A stretch of DNA of 64,000 bases from Micromonosporaceae bacterium (GCA_009377645.1 WHTQ01000001.1:1-64000); one strand, 5' to 3'; shown: positions 33,494 through 42,918, counted from the first letter of the stretch. A program made the numbers and translations. Notes: generated by a model from the sequence alone, not told the origin.

Positions 33494-34975
33494 TCACCTG
33501 ACCTTCGGGAAACCGAGGTCGACCTCGCTCGTGGCCGGGTCCGGCCAGCGCGAGGTGACCACCTTCGTGCGGGTATAGAAACGCAGCCCATCGGGACCGT
33601 ACATGTGCAGGTCGCCGAACAGGGACGTCTTCCAGCCGCCGAAGCTGTAGTAGGCGACCGGGACCGGGACCGGGACGTTGACGCCGACCATGCCACACAC
33701 CACGTCGTACTGGAAGCGGCGGGCGACGCCGCCGTCGCGGGTGAAGATGGCGGTGCCGTTGCCGTACGGGTTGTCGTTGACGAGCGCGACGGCCTCCTCA
33801 TAGGTGTCGACACGCACAACCGACAGAACCGGACCGAAGATCTCGTCCCGGTAGTAGGGCGAGTCGATGTCGACATTGTCCACGAGAGACGGTGCGAGGA
33901 AGAACCCGGGACCTTGTGTTATCGGGGCGGTGCGTCCATCGACGACCACTGTGCCGCCATCGTGATCCAGATAGGATCGTACGCGGTCGCGGTGCTCGCC
34001 AGTGATGAGTGGACCCATCTCCGCGCCAGGGTCGCTGGCCGGGCCGACGCGGATGTTCTCGATCCGCTCCTTGATCGCGTCGACCAGCGGGGCGCCGACG
34101 CCGCCGACCGCCACGACGACGGACACAGCCATGCACCGCTCTCCCGCCGAGCCGAACCCGGCCGAGACGGCCGCGTCGGCGGCCGTCGGCACATCGGCGT
34201 CGGGCAGCACGACCATGTGGTTCTTCGCCCCGCCGAGCGCCTGGACCCGCTTGCCCGCGCGGGTGCTCGTCTCGGAGATGTATTTCGCCACCGGGGTCGA
34301 CCCGACGAAACTGACCGCCTGCACGTCCGGGTCGGCGAGCAGCGCGTCGACGGCGACCTTGTCGCCCTGTACGACGTTGAATGCGCCGTCCGGCAGGCCG
34401 GCACGTCGCAGCAGGTCGGCCAGCAGCAGCGACACCGACGGGTCCTTCTCGCTGGGCTTGAGCACGAACGTGTTGCCGGCCACGAGCGCGTTGCAGAACA
34501 TCCACATCGGCACCATCGCCGGGAAGTTGAACGGCGTGATGCCGGCGACGACGCCGAGCGGCTGCTGGATCGAGTAGACGTCGACGCCGGTGGCCGCCTG
34601 CTCGCTGTAGTCGCCCTTGAGCAGGTGGGGTGCGCCGGCCGCGAACTCCGCGTTCTCCAGGCCGCGAGTCACCTCACCGGCCGCGTCGGCCACGGTCTTG
34701 CCGTGCTCCGAGGAGAGCAGCGTCGCGATTTCCTTGCGGTGCTCGTCGACGAGGTCGCGGAAGTGGAACATCACCTCGGCCCGCCGGGACAGCGACGCCG
34801 CCCGCCACGCGGGCTGGGCTTTGCGCGCGGAGAGGACCGCCGCCCGTACCTCCTCGGGGGTGGCCGCGACGACTTCGGCCCGCAGCTCACCCGTCGCCGG
34901 GTCGAAGACCGGCAGCCGGACGTCGCCGGTCCCGGCGACCTCGCGACCGCCGATCCAATGGGGAATATCCCGCAT
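33494..34975 (-). CDS. mmsA: CoA-acylating methylmalonate-semialdehyde dehydrogenase
   Basis: 493 residues, typical length. Oxidises (methyl)malonate semialdehyde to propionyl- or acetyl-CoA, with CO2 loss, using NAD+ and CoA. Landmarks: QPLGVVAGITPFNFPAM, LKPSEKDPS, VGSTPVAKYI, LGGAKNHMVVLPDAD and catalytic Cys281 in GSAGERCMAVS; C-terminus SFGGWKTSLFGDLHMYG is characteristic of MmsA. Last gene of the leftward unit binding protein - cyclodeaminase-like - mmsA under promoter O1, suggesting that the module ends in a 3-carbon semialdehyde. Confidence 0.92.
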   Translation of the reverse strand: MRDIPHWIGGREVAGTGDVRLPVFDPATGELRAEVVAATPEEVRAAVLSARKAQPAWRAASLSRRAEVMFHFRDLVDEHRKEIATLLSSEHGKTVADAAGEVTRGLENAEFAAGAPHLLKGDYSEQAATGVDVYSIQQPLGVVAGITPFNFPAMVPMWMFCNALVAGNTFVLKPSEKDPSVSLLLADLLRRAGLPDGAFNVVQGDKVAVDALLADPDVQAVSFVGSTPVAKYISETSTRAGKRVQALGGAKNHMVVLPDADVPTAADAAVSAGFGSAGERCMAVSVVVAVGGVGAPLVDAIKERIENIRVGPASDPGAEMGPLITGEHRDRVRSYLDHDGGTVVVDGRTAPITQGPGFFLAPSLVDNVDIDSPYYRDEIFGPVLSVVRVDTYEEAVALVNDNPYGNGTAIFTRDGGVARRFQYDVVCGMVGVNVPVPVPVAYYSFGGWKTSLFGDLHMYGPDGLRFYTRTKVVTSRWPDPATSEVDLGFPKVR

Positions 34976-34988
34976 CGCCTTACCTCCC

Positions 34989-35948
34989 CTAGGTCAACGG
35001 CAGGGTCTCGAACCTATGGCCCGACTCCAGCGCCGCGTGGTAGACCCAGTCGGCGATGGCGACGTCGGTGACGCTGAGGCCTTGCGACTCGAACAGCGTC
35101 GGGTGCTCGAGCACGACCGACCCGTCCAACACCTCACCGAGCTCCCCGACCGAGTTCCAGTTGAGCCGGCCCTTCTCGACGAGGTAGAGCAGGTCACCGC
35201 AGCAGGACTTGGCCTCGCCCAGATCGTCCACCACGATCGACTTCATCTGCCGGACGCACTCCTCGTCGAGCTCCCGTTCGTAGACGCGGTTCGCGCCCAT
35301 GCCGACAACCACCCGGGTGCCCTCGTCGAGCCACGCACCGTGGAGCACTGGCGTCGACGAGCTGGTCGCGGTGACGACGATGTCGGCTCCCGCGACGGCG
35401 TCGCGAGGCTCGTCCACGGCGACGGCCTTGACCCGGAAGGACTCCTCGACGTCCCGCGCGAACGCTTCTCTCCGGCCCGGGTCCCTGCCGTGGATCTGCA
35501 GTGAGGCCACGTCGTAGCCGATGCACATCGCCTCGATCTGACCGCGCGCCTGCCGACCCGTACCGAACACCGCGATGGTCACCGGACCCTGGTCTGCGGG
35601 CACTGCGATCTGGGCTCCCAGCAGGCTGACGGCCGAGGTCCGGCACAGGCTGACGTGGTGGGCCTCCAGCACGGCCAGCAGCTCGCCCGTGCTCGCCTTG
35701 TACAGGTGGATCCAGGCTCCCGACAGCGGCGAGCCCGAGTTTACCCAGACCTTGTAGCCCAGGCGGTCCGCGGTGTCCCAGCGCCCGGGCCCCCACTGCA
35801 TGAAGCCTGCCTCCGTGGGCATCCGGTAGCGCGGCCCGGTCTCGGCCTTGCCCCGAGCCAGGTCGATGAACACCGAACGCATGGGTTCGATGGCGTCGCG
35901 GACGGAAACGAGCTGCTTGGCAACCTCGTTGGGAATCAAGATAGCCAC
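34989..35948 (-). CDS. Ornithine cyclodeaminase/mu-crystallin family protein, copy 1
   Basis: 319 residues. Rossmann motif AVFGTGRQARGQ, substrate-side LGYKVWVNSGS (Lys of the family's reaction centre) and IVVTATSSSTPVLHGAWLDEG. A block RYRMP-GF-QWGP-RWD before the Lys is shared only with the paralogue at 54280 in this window. Family members reduce cyclic imines or oxidise amino acids with NAD(P). The operon has an oxygenase-type pathway, so a role on a nitrogen-containing intermediate is possible. ATG start; 13 bp before mmsA. Confidence 0.85.
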   Translation of the reverse strand: MAILIPNEVAKQLVSVRDAIEPMRSVFIDLARGKAETGPRYRMPTEAGFMQWGPGRWDTADRLGYKVWVNSGSPLSGAWIHLYKASTGELLAVLEAHHVSLCRTSAVSLLGAQIAVPADQGPVTIAVFGTGRQARGQIEAMCIGYDVASLQIHGRDPGRREAFARDVEESFRVKAVAVDEPRDAVAGADIVVTATSSSTPVLHGAWLDEGTRVVVGMGANRVYERELDEECVRQMKSIVVDDLGEAKSCCGDLLYLVEKGRLNWNSVGELGEVLDGSVVLEHPTLFESQGLSVTDVAIADWVYHAALESGHRFETLPLT

Positions 35949-35972
35949 TGTCAGTCTCCTCGATGGTCGGAC

Positions 35973-37010
35973 TCAGCTGGTCTTGTTCGCACCCGCGTAG
36001 ACGAGGTCGTCCATGTCGATCGCCTTGTCGAGGACCTGGTACTTGACCGAGAGCTCCGACTGCAGCTGGAACGACTCCATGTTGATCTGGGGGCTCCAGC
36101 CGCTACTTCGCACCTGCGCCAAGGCATCGGGGTCCACCTCGGAGTAGGTGGTCACGATTGCGCGAGCCTCGTCCTGGTGGTCGTTCGCGTACTCCAACGA
36201 CTTGGACCAGGCGCGGATAAAGCCGTCGATGAGGTCCTGGTTTTCGTCGAGGTAGTCGTCGGTGGTGAAGACGCCGGTGAGGGTCGCGCCCGGCATCATT
36301 TCGGAGAACGGGTTGGCCAGCAGCCGGTGCCCCGCGTTGACGTGCTCGGTAAGGTAAGGCTCGTTGGTCGCGGCCGCGTCGATCTGTCCCTGCGCCAGCG
36401 CCTGTCCCTGGTCTGGCCACGCGATCTCGACGAAGCGGACCGAGTTGACGTCGACCCCGGCGCGGGCGATCGCCTCGCGATTGACGACCTCGTTGATGGT
36501 GCCGAGGCCCTGCACGGCAACCGTCTTGCCGGCGAGGTCCGCGAGCGCCTGCACGGAGCTTCCGTTCGCTGCGACGATCCCGATCGGATCCTCGCTCGCG
36601 GTGGTGCCGGCTTGGGTGATCGGGGCGATGACCTTCACCGGCAGGCCCTGGTTGCGCGCGGCCATCAGGGAGGCAACGTTGCTCATTCCCATCGCGACCT
36701 CACCGGAGACGGCGGCCGGCACCATCGCGGCCCCGCTGGCGTAGTCACGCGGCTCGAGCTCGATGCCCTCCTCGGCGAAGAAGCCCTTCTCCATGCCCAG
36801 CCACAGAGGCGAGAACTCCGCGATCGGAACCGTGGCGATCGCGATGGTCTCCGTCGTGCCCGAACCGCCGGAGGCTGGCGCCTCTTCTTCGTCTCCGCAG
36901 GCCACCGCGCTACCGGCGACCAGGGCGAAGGCGGCAGCCTGCACCAGCGTCCGGCGGATCCGCCGTCCCTTATGTCTCGGAGTTCCCTTTCCAATCGCAC
37001 AGCTGTTCAT
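35973..37010 (-). CDS. ABC transporter substrate-binding lipoprotein, NitT/TauT type (module 1)
   Basis: 345 residues. Basic N-terminus, hydrophobic segment and lipobox SAVAC-GD, acidic linker, then PLWLGMEKGFFAEEGIELE, VPAAVSGEVAMGMSNVASL and ALADLAGKTVAVQGLGT, the NMT1/SsuA pattern. ATG 37010; the longer frame runs into the operator. Works with permeases 38064-39775 and ATPase 39772 on the other strand. Probably imports an aromatic acid or similar anion, given its neighbours. Confidence 0.9.
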   Translation of the reverse strand: MNSCAIGKGTPRHKGRRIRRTLVQAAAFALVAGSAVACGDEEEAPASGGSGTTETIAIATVPIAEFSPLWLGMEKGFFAEEGIELEPRDYASGAAMVPAAVSGEVAMGMSNVASLMAARNQGLPVKVIAPITQAGTTASEDPIGIVAANGSSVQALADLAGKTVAVQGLGTINEVVNREAIARAGVDVNSVRFVEIAWPDQGQALAQGQIDAAATNEPYLTEHVNAGHRLLANPFSEMMPGATLTGVFTTDDYLDENQDLIDGFIRAWSKSLEYANDHQDEARAIVTTYSEVDPDALAQVRSSGWSPQINMESFQLQSELSVKYQVLDKAIDMDDLVYAGANKTS

Positions 37011-37098
37011 ATCGGCCGCTCCATCATCAAAGTCCAACCCGCGTCGGGGTCGCCGCGTTGCCGATCCGCCGGTCGAGCCGCACGTCGGGATTGGTACC

Positions 37099-37126
37099 AC
37101 TGTACTTACTGAACGATCGGTGTCAA
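37099..37126 (-). promoter_or_regulatory. Promoter with operator O1
   Basis: Minus strand TTGACA (37121-37126), 16-bp spacer, TACAGT (37099-37104). The spacer holds the operator; its plus-strand form is ACTTACTGAACGATCGGT (from 37104). It heads the binding protein-cyclodeaminase-mmsA unit. Confidence 0.72.
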
Positions 37127-37214
37127 GCCTGCGCGAAGGCGCGCCTCCCGGGGCGAGCCCGGGAGATCATCGGATGTCGGGGCGTTTGCGCAGGTCAGCG
37201 CCGTGCGGAGGGAG

Positions 37215-37832
37215 TCATTTCTGGGCTGGCGCGACCAGCCGCTGGATGACCCACCTGATGTAGGTCGAGCGGATCTCGCGGTCGGTCGCCGGCCCGCCCG
37301 GGTGGTACCACTCCGTGACCCAGTTGACCATGCCGAGGATCGCCAACCGCATCAGCCGCGGGTCGGAGGCGGTGAACTCGCCGGACGCGACACCGTCGAC
37401 GATGATCCGCTCGAACAACGCGTCGTACCGCTTGACGCGCACCTGGTACCGCTCCGCGTAATCGCCCACCAGGAAGCGCCGTTCCCGCAGAAACACGCGG
37501 ATGGCTTCGGGGCGATGAAAAATCAGGTCGAAGTGGTTGTTCAACGCCATTTCGAGTCGCTCGGCGGCTGGCCGCGGAACGTCGTAGATGCCTTCCAGCT
37601 TCTCGAGCTGGTCGGCCATGCCGTCCTCGAGAACGCGATAGAGCAGCTCCTGCTTGCTCGAGACGTAGTAGTAGAGTGCGGCGTTGGTGACCCCGGCTTT
37701 CGCGACGATCTGCGCGATGCCCGTACCGTTGTAGCCCTGCTTGTTGAACAGGTCCCGCGCGATCCTCATGATCTCCTGATAGGTCTCTCCCGAACGCTCA
37801 CGCTTGATTCTTCCCTGCTCCGAAGCCTTCAC
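37215..37832 (-). CDS. TetR family regulator, module 1
   Basis: About 205 residues. HTH: EIMRIARDLFNKQGYNGTGIAQIVAKAGVTNAALYYYVSSKQELL. The ligand domain has VFLRERRFL, ERYQVRVKRYDALF and RLAILGMVNWVTEWYHPGG, all shared with the TetR at 46359, so they are paralogues. Start at GTG 37832 is preferred, TTG 37844 is possible. It lies between the two divergent halves of module 1 and is flanked by operators O1, O4 and O3, so it is their likely repressor. Confidence 0.88.
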   Translation of the reverse strand: MKASEQGRIKRERSGETYQEIMRIARDLFNKQGYNGTGIAQIVAKAGVTNAALYYYVSSKQELLYRVLEDGMADQLEKLEGIYDVPRPAAERLEMALNNHFDLIFHRPEAIRVFLRERRFLVGDYAERYQVRVKRYDALFERIIVDGVASGEFTASDPRLMRLAILGMVNWVTEWYHPGGPATDREIRSTYIRWVIQRLVAPAQK

Positions 37833-37879
37833 GAGGGTCCCCAACCAGTCGACAATCCGATCGAGCTGCGCACCGCAAA

Positions 37880-37900
37880 CTCTACTGAACGCTTAGTGTC
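37880..37900 (-). promoter_or_regulatory. Operator O4 upstream of tetR (module 1)
   Basis: Plus-strand CTCTACTGAACGCTTAGTG (from 37880) matches O1/O3 except in the 3' arm. It lies about 50 bp upstream of the tetR start, consistent with autoregulation. No clear -35 is visible. Confidence 0.55.
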
Positions 37901-37965
37901 GGCGGCGACGCGGCGAGCCCACGGCCCCGTACGCAGCCGCTTCCCGGTCGTCAGCGCCCAGCTGG

Positions 37966-37993
37966 TTGACACCGACCGTTCAGTAAGTAGAGT
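37966..37993 (+). promoter_or_regulatory. Promoter with operator O3
   Basis: TTGACA (37966-37971), 16-bp spacer and TAGAGT (37988-37993). Operator 37968-37988 is nearly identical, in inverted orientation, to O1 (CCGTTCAGTAAGT core). Drives permease, permease, ATPase, intradiol dioxygenase and Rieske oxygenase. Confidence 0.75.
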
Positions 37994-38063
37994 AAAGGCG
38001 TCCCCGGAGGTGTCCGCACAGGGGTCCCTCCAGCACGGCCGAGCCCACGATGGAGCCGCTGAC

Positions 38064-39005
38064 ATGGACAAGCTCGAGGCGGGTGCGCCGCGGGAGGGGA
38101 GGCTCGGGCGCGAGCGCCGAAGCCTCGTCCTGTCGGCGGCGGCGTCCACGTCACCGGGCGACCTCCCAGTCGACGACCACGACCGGCCGGTCGAGCCCGT
38201 CACCGGGTACGGGCGCCTCGACGCGGCCCGGCCCTCGCTGCTGCGGCGGTGGCGGGACCCGCTCATCGTCGTCCTCGCGCTGGGGGTCCTCTGGGAGCTG
38301 GCGCTCGCGACGTCGCTGCTGTCCCAGGAGTACTTCCCGCGGGTCGGCGAGCTGGCCGGAGCGCTGGCGGACCTGCTGGGCTCGCAGACGTTCTGGACCT
38401 CGGTCCTCTACACGCTCGCCGGCTGGGGACTCGGGTTGCTGATCTCGGTACCGGTCGGGGTGTTCGCCGGCATCGCGATCGGATCCCACTGGCTGACGTA
38501 CCGCGCCTTCCGCCCGGTCGTCGAGTTCTTCCGTCCCATCCCGTCGATCGCCTACCTGCCGCTGGCCGTCGTGGCACTCGGCAGCGGGATGCGCCTCACG
38601 ATCTTTCTCGTCGCGCTCGCGACGTCCTGGCACATCCTGATCCAGACCATCTACGGCGTGCGAAGCGTCGAGGCCGTCACGATGGACACGGCGACGGTCT
38701 TCCGCTTCCCCTACCGGTACCGGCTTTTCACCGTCATCCTGCCCAGCGCGTTGCCGAGCATCATGACCGGCGTACGGCTGGCGTCGACCATCGCGATCGT
38801 CCTGACGATCACCGCGGGTCTGGTCGTCGGCTCGCCCGGCATTGGCAGCCTCGTCATTCGCGCCCAGCTGGCTGGACAGACGACTGGGATGTACGCGTTG
38901 ATCTTCGTCGCCGGTCTCCTCGGATGGGGCCTGGACATTCTCGTCAGACGGGTCCAGCACTCCGTGCTGGTGTGGCACCCGTCGACCAGGAAGGGCACGC
39001 CATGA
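38064..39005 (+). CDS. ABC transporter permease, NitT/TauT type (module 1, first)
   Basis: 313 residues, about six membrane helices. After a hydrophilic N-terminus of about 65 residues: LIVVLALGVLWELALA, the family motif SQEYFPRVGELAGALADLL, EFFRPIPSIAYLPLAVV, EAA-loop MDTATVFRFPYRYRLFTVILPSALPSIMTGVRLA. Start is ATG 38064 (GGAG 8 bp upstream); the reading frame extends far upstream by chance. Pairs with 39002-39775 and ATPase 39772. Confidence 0.9.
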   Translation: MDKLEAGAPREGRLGRERRSLVLSAAASTSPGDLPVDDHDRPVEPVTGYGRLDAARPSLLRRWRDPLIVVLALGVLWELALATSLLSQEYFPRVGELAGALADLLGSQTFWTSVLYTLAGWGLGLLISVPVGVFAGIAIGSHWLTYRAFRPVVEFFRPIPSIAYLPLAVVALGSGMRLTIFLVALATSWHILIQTIYGVRSVEAVTMDTATVFRFPYRYRLFTVILPSALPSIMTGVRLASTIAIVLTITAGLVVGSPGIGSLVIRAQLAGQTTGMYALIFVAGLLGWGLDILVRRVQHSVLVWHPSTRKGTP

Positions 39006-39775
39006 GACGCCGACAACGGTGGCTGGGCACGGTGGCGGAGATCGGCACGCCGGCGGCCCTGGTGGTGGTCGTTGCCATCTGGTCGACGGGCACCGCCAGC
39101 TTCTTCTTCCCGCCACTGCCCAGCATCCTGGAGAGCGTCTGGACGCTCTGGCTGGCCGGGCCCTACCGCGGCGACGTCGAGGCGAGCGCGCTCCGGGGGC
39201 TCGCGGGGTTCGGGGTCGCCACAGTTCTCGGGATCTCGCTGGGCATCGCGCTGGCGACCCTGCCGCGGATCGCGCGGGCCGTCCACCCGGTCCTCGAGTT
39301 CCTCCGGGCGATGCCTCCGCCGGTGCTCGTCCCGTTCGCGCTGACGCTGTTCGGAATCGCGAACAGCGGCAAGATCTTCATCATCGTGGCGACCGCGATC
39401 TGGCCGATCCTGCTGAACACGACCGACGGAGTCCGCAGCGTCGATCCGCTGGTGCTCGACACATCTCAGGTCTACCGGCTCAATGGTTGGCGTCGGATCT
39501 GGTCCGTTCTCCTGCCCGCAGCTTCGCCACAAATCCTCACCGGAATGCGCACCGCCACATCGATCACCATCATCGTGACGATCGTGAGCGAGCTGGTCGG
39601 CAGCTTCGACGGCATCGGCTACCAGCTACTACGGGCACAACGAACGTACGGAATGGTCGAGATGTGGAGCGGCGTCATCATCCTCGGGCTCGCTGGATAC
39701 CTGATTAGCGTGATTTTTATGGTTATCGATCATAAGATGCTCAGTTGGTTCCACGGCGCACGGGGGTCTCGATGA
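39002..39775 (+). CDS. ABC transporter permease, NitT/TauT type (module 1, second)
   Basis: 257 residues. TASFFFPPLPSILESVWTLW, EFLRAMPPPVLVPFALTLFG, and EAA-loop LDTSQVYRLNGWRRIWSVLLPAASPQILTGMRTA. ATG overlaps the first permease stop (ATGA) and its own stop overlaps the ATPase start (ATGA). Two different permeases instead of one homodimer give a heterodimeric channel, less usual in this transporter class. Confidence 0.9.
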   Translation: MRRRQRWLGTVAEIGTPAALVVVVAIWSTGTASFFFPPLPSILESVWTLWLAGPYRGDVEASALRGLAGFGVATVLGISLGIALATLPRIARAVHPVLEFLRAMPPPVLVPFALTLFGIANSGKIFIIVATAIWPILLNTTDGVRSVDPLVLDTSQVYRLNGWRRIWSVLLPAASPQILTGMRTATSITIIVTIVSELVGSFDGIGYQLLRAQRTYGMVEMWSGVIILGLAGYLISVIFMVIDHKMLSWFHGARGSR

Positions 39776-40626
39776 CGAACCTGTTCAATCACGCAAGCGC
39801 CACCGCCGAGCCGGTCGAGGCGGCCCACGCCGGGGCCGGCCCACCGGCCCCCTCGGCACGGACCTTCCTCGAGGTGTCGAAGCTCAAGAAGGTCTACGGC
39901 ACCGAGACGAAGACGCCGGTCGAGGCGCTGCACGAGATCTCGCTGGACGTTCGCGAGCGGGAGTTCGTCTGCGTGGTGGGCCCGTCCGGTTGCGGCAAGA
40001 CCACGCTGCTGCGCTGCATCGCCGGCCTGCTGCCGCCGACCAGTGGGCAGATCGCCCTCCAGGGTCACCCGATCGACATGACGCCGGAGGGGATGGCCGT
40101 CGTCTTCCAGGACTACAGCCGCTCGCTGTTCCCCTGGATGTCGGTCTCGCGCAACGTCACCCTGCCGCTGAGCGCCAACGGGGTGGCGCGGCGCGAGCGC
40201 CGCATGCTCGCCGCGCAGGCGCTGGAGGCGGTGGGACTGACCGGCGCCGCGGACCGCTACCCCTGGCAGCTCTCCGGGGGGATGCAGCAGCGCGTGGCGA
40301 TCGCCCGAGCGCTCGCCTTCCAGCCCAAGATCCTTCTGATGGATGAGCCGTTCGCCTCGGTCGACGCGCAGACCCGCGCCGACCTCGAGGATGTCGTCCT
40401 GCGGGTGCACGGCGAGTTCTCGACGACGGTGCTCTTCGTGACCCACGACGTCGACGAAGCGGTCTACCTGAGCGACCGGGTCATCGTCTTGAGCTCGGCG
40501 CCGACCCGGATCCGCGAGGTCGTTCCGGTCGAGCTGGCCCGGCCGCGAGACCAGGCGGAGACCCGCGAACTGAGGGAGTTTGTCGAGCTGCGGACGCGTG
40601 TATATCGAGGAGTGCGGGGACGATGA
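39772..40626 (+). CDS. ABC transporter ATP-binding protein, NitT/TauT type (module 1)
   Basis: 284 residues. Walker A GPSGCGKTT, Q-loop VVFQDYSRSLFPWM (normal Gln), signature LSGGMQQR, Walker B ILLMDEPFASVDAQ, H-loop THDVDEA. ATG 39772 overlaps the permease stop. The dioxygenase gene begins inside its stop codon (ATGA), linking uptake with catabolism. Confidence 0.93.
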   Translation: MTNLFNHASATAEPVEAAHAGAGPPAPSARTFLEVSKLKKVYGTETKTPVEALHEISLDVREREFVCVVGPSGCGKTTLLRCIAGLLPPTSGQIALQGHPIDMTPEGMAVVFQDYSRSLFPWMSVSRNVTLPLSANGVARRERRMLAAQALEAVGLTGAADRYPWQLSGGMQQRVAIARALAFQPKILLMDEPFASVDAQTRADLEDVVLRVHGEFSTTVLFVTHDVDEAVYLSDRVIVLSSAPTRIREVVPVELARPRDQAETRELREFVELRTRVYRGVRGR

Positions 40627-41540
40627 AGAAGGTCTGGAACTTCGAGAACCTGTCAGAGGACGAGCCGGTCACGCCGGCGGACCCGGACGCCGAGCCGGAG
40701 CTCGACGAGAGCCTGCGAAACCCCAAGGTGGGCCTCGCGATCGACGCGGTGCGGGGCGCGCTCACAGACCTCGTACGCAACCACGGCGTCACCAAGGACG
40801 ACGTGACCGTCGCGGTCGGCGCGTTGGTCGACATGTCGGTCGAGGACCCGGTGTTCACCAGGCACCACCTCGTCTCGATCCTGGCGCAGGCATGGGATCC
40901 AGCGGGCGGCTGGGACGTCGCGACCCAGGGGACGCCGGCCGACTCGGAGGGCCCGGTCTACTACCCGGACGCACCGTTGGTCGACAACCCTGGCGTACTC
41001 CCGATGCGCGAGGACGAGGCGGGCGTGCCGTTGATCGTCAGCGGGCAGGTGCGCTCACTGGCCGGGGAACCGCTGGCCGGCGCCGAGCTCGATGTCTGGC
41101 TCGCGACGGCGAGCGGCCACTACTCCAACACCGGGGTCCGCGGACTGCCGGACTTCGTGCTGCGCGGGCGGTTACTCACCGACGACAAAGGGCGGTACGA
41201 GTACCGCGCGATAAAGCCGGTGCCGTACGACTTCCCGGTGCGCCCGAAGACGGCCGACTACATGCTGCTGGCGCAGGGCTTCTCGCGCTACCGCCCACGT
41301 CATATCCACGTCAAGGTCCGCCACCCGGACCTGTCCGGCGAGTTCACGACGCAGCTCTACTTCCGCGGCGACCCGTACCTGCGGTACTACCCGGCGACGC
41401 CGGCGCAGCGCAGCCTCGCCTCGCTCCTGCAGCTCGACGTCGAGCTGCACGACGACCCCCGGGAGATCACCGACCGGGGACTGTCGCGGCCGTTCGAAAC
41501 TTCCCAGTTCGACCTGGTCCTCAAGACGAAGAGACGGTGA
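40623..41540 (+). CDS. Intradiol ring-cleavage dioxygenase (hydroxyquinol/catechol 1,2-type)
   Basis: 305 residues. Non-heme Fe3+ enzyme opening a vicinal diol ring between the hydroxyls. The N-terminal about 110 residues are the helical dioxygenase-N domain; the catalytic beta-barrel carries the four ligands: Tyr167 (SGHYSN), Tyr202 (KPVPYDFP), His227 and His229 (RPRHIHVK). The GPVYYPDAP start of the catalytic domain is typical. Together with the maleylacetate-reductase-like gene 55265, a hydroxyquinol route is more likely than a beta-ketoadipate one. No cycloisomerase is seen nearby. Confidence 0.92.
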   Translation: MKKVWNFENLSEDEPVTPADPDAEPELDESLRNPKVGLAIDAVRGALTDLVRNHGVTKDDVTVAVGALVDMSVEDPVFTRHHLVSILAQAWDPAGGWDVATQGTPADSEGPVYYPDAPLVDNPGVLPMREDEAGVPLIVSGQVRSLAGEPLAGAELDVWLATASGHYSNTGVRGLPDFVLRGRLLTDDKGRYEYRAIKPVPYDFPVRPKTADYMLLAQGFSRYRPRHIHVKVRHPDLSGEFTTQLYFRGDPYLRYYPATPAQRSLASLLQLDVELHDDPREITDRGLSRPFETSQFDLVLKTKRR

Positions 41541-41543
41541 CGG

Positions 41544-42851
41544 ATGCTACGTACCGAGGAGAACCAACGACTGACGTCGGTCGGGCCCGGAACGCCGATC
41601 GGCGATCTCATGCGCCGCTACTGGTTGCCGGCCTGCCTCAGCAAGGAGCTGGCTGCCGGCGGGGCGGTCAAGCCGGTGGAGCTGTTGGGAGAGCGGTTGG
41701 TCGCCTTCCGGTCGCCCGCCGGTGAGGTCGGGATCATCGACGAGGCCTGCCCGCACCGCGGCACCTCGCTCCTACTGGCGCGCAACGAGAAGTGCGGCCT
41801 GCGCTGCATCTACCACGGCTGGCAGGTGGACCGCACCGGCCGGGTCGTCGACGTGCCCACCAGCCGCAACCCCGAGCGGATCGCGCAGATCGTGCGCCAC
41901 GGCGCCTATCCCGTGGTCGAGCGCGGCGGTCTCGTTTGGACCTGCCTGTCACCCGATGGCGGGATGCCGGAGCCGCCGATGTTCAAATGGCTCACGCTCC
42001 CGACCGACCACCTCGAGGTCGTCAAGGCCAGGGTCGACGCCAGCTGGGCGCAGGGGATCGAGAGCCTGATCGACTCCGCGCACGCGACCTACCTGCACGC
42101 CGACAGCGTACGGGCGACGAGCGGGGTCAAGACGGGTGAGTGGACGGAGAGGGGCCTGGACCGCAACTCGGCCGACGGCCAGCCGGTGCTGGAGGTGGAG
42201 GACCGGCCGTACGGGTTCCGCTACGCGGCTGTCCGACGCCCGATGACCGACGCGGACCGGCTGCGGCACGTACGCACCACGCTGTTCATCGCCCCGGTGT
42301 TCGCCTGTGTGGCGGCGCCGGCCGGGCGCGGGATGTTCCAGTGCTTCGTGCCGGTCGACGACCGGCGTGCTACGGCCTACTTCGTCTACTTCACGACCGA
42401 CGGACCGATGAGCGACGAGCACCGCACCTGGTTCCAGCGCAGCTGGTGGGGCGTCGAGCCCGGCGTCGACATCGACCAGGAGACGTTCCGCAAGGCCCGC
42501 CGCCCCGACAACCAGTGGCTCCAGGACCGCGCGGCGATGCAGCGCGAGGAGACGTACTCGGGGATCAGCGGCGTCTTTAACGAGGACCAGAGTGTCGTGG
42601 AGGGGATGGGCCCGATCGTCGACCGCTCTATCGAGCACCTCGGGCCGACCGATCTGGCGGTCGTCCGGTTTCGCCGGGTGATGCTGGCCAACGCGCGCGA
42701 CGTCGCCGCGGGCGGGCCGCCGCTGGGATGGGACGGCATTCCCCACGAGCGGCTGGATGCCGCCGAGGGCCTGGTGCCCCATGGCGAGCGGTGGCAGGAC
42801 CTGTTGCCCGACGGCCTCGATGTGGAGCCGGCAACGTCGGGCAGCCGATGA
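41544..42851 (+). CDS. Rieske non-heme iron oxygenase alpha subunit, copy 1
   Basis: 435 residues. Rieske centre CPHRG (C69, H71) and CIYHGW (C88, H91); mononuclear iron site DSAHATYLH (D177, H180, H185). The C-terminal domain lacks any beta-subunit partner, as in the phthalate 4,5-dioxygenase/vanillate demethylase group. Hydroxylates or demethylates an aromatic ring. Electrons must come from a reductase not present in this window. Only 3 bp after the dioxygenase. Closely paralogous to 43216-44529. Confidence 0.92.
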   Translation: MLRTEENQRLTSVGPGTPIGDLMRRYWLPACLSKELAAGGAVKPVELLGERLVAFRSPAGEVGIIDEACPHRGTSLLLARNEKCGLRCIYHGWQVDRTGRVVDVPTSRNPERIAQIVRHGAYPVVERGGLVWTCLSPDGGMPEPPMFKWLTLPTDHLEVVKARVDASWAQGIESLIDSAHATYLHADSVRATSGVKTGEWTERGLDRNSADGQPVLEVEDRPYGFRYAAVRRPMTDADRLRHVRTTLFIAPVFACVAAPAGRGMFQCFVPVDDRRATAYFVYFTTDGPMSDEHRTWFQRSWWGVEPGVDIDQETFRKARRPDNQWLQDRAAMQREETYSGISGVFNEDQSVVEGMGPIVDRSIEHLGPTDLAVVRFRRVMLANARDVAAGGPPLGWDGIPHERLDAAEGLVPHGERWQDLLPDGLDVEPATSGSR

Positions 42852-42865
42852 CCGGAGTCAGCCCG

Positions 42866-42918
42866 TTGATCGGCCGGGCTGGCGATGGTAGCTTCTTACT
42901 GACTGACCGATCGGTTAG
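42866..42918 (+). promoter_or_regulatory. Promoter with operator O2 (between the two Rieske genes)
   Basis: TTGATC (42866-42871), 17-bp spacer, TAGCTT (42889-42894), then operator ACTGACTGACCGATCGGT (from 42898 to 42918), whose ACCGATCGGT centre is a perfect palindrome. The operator covers the likely start of transcription. It separates module 1 from module 2. Confidence 0.65.
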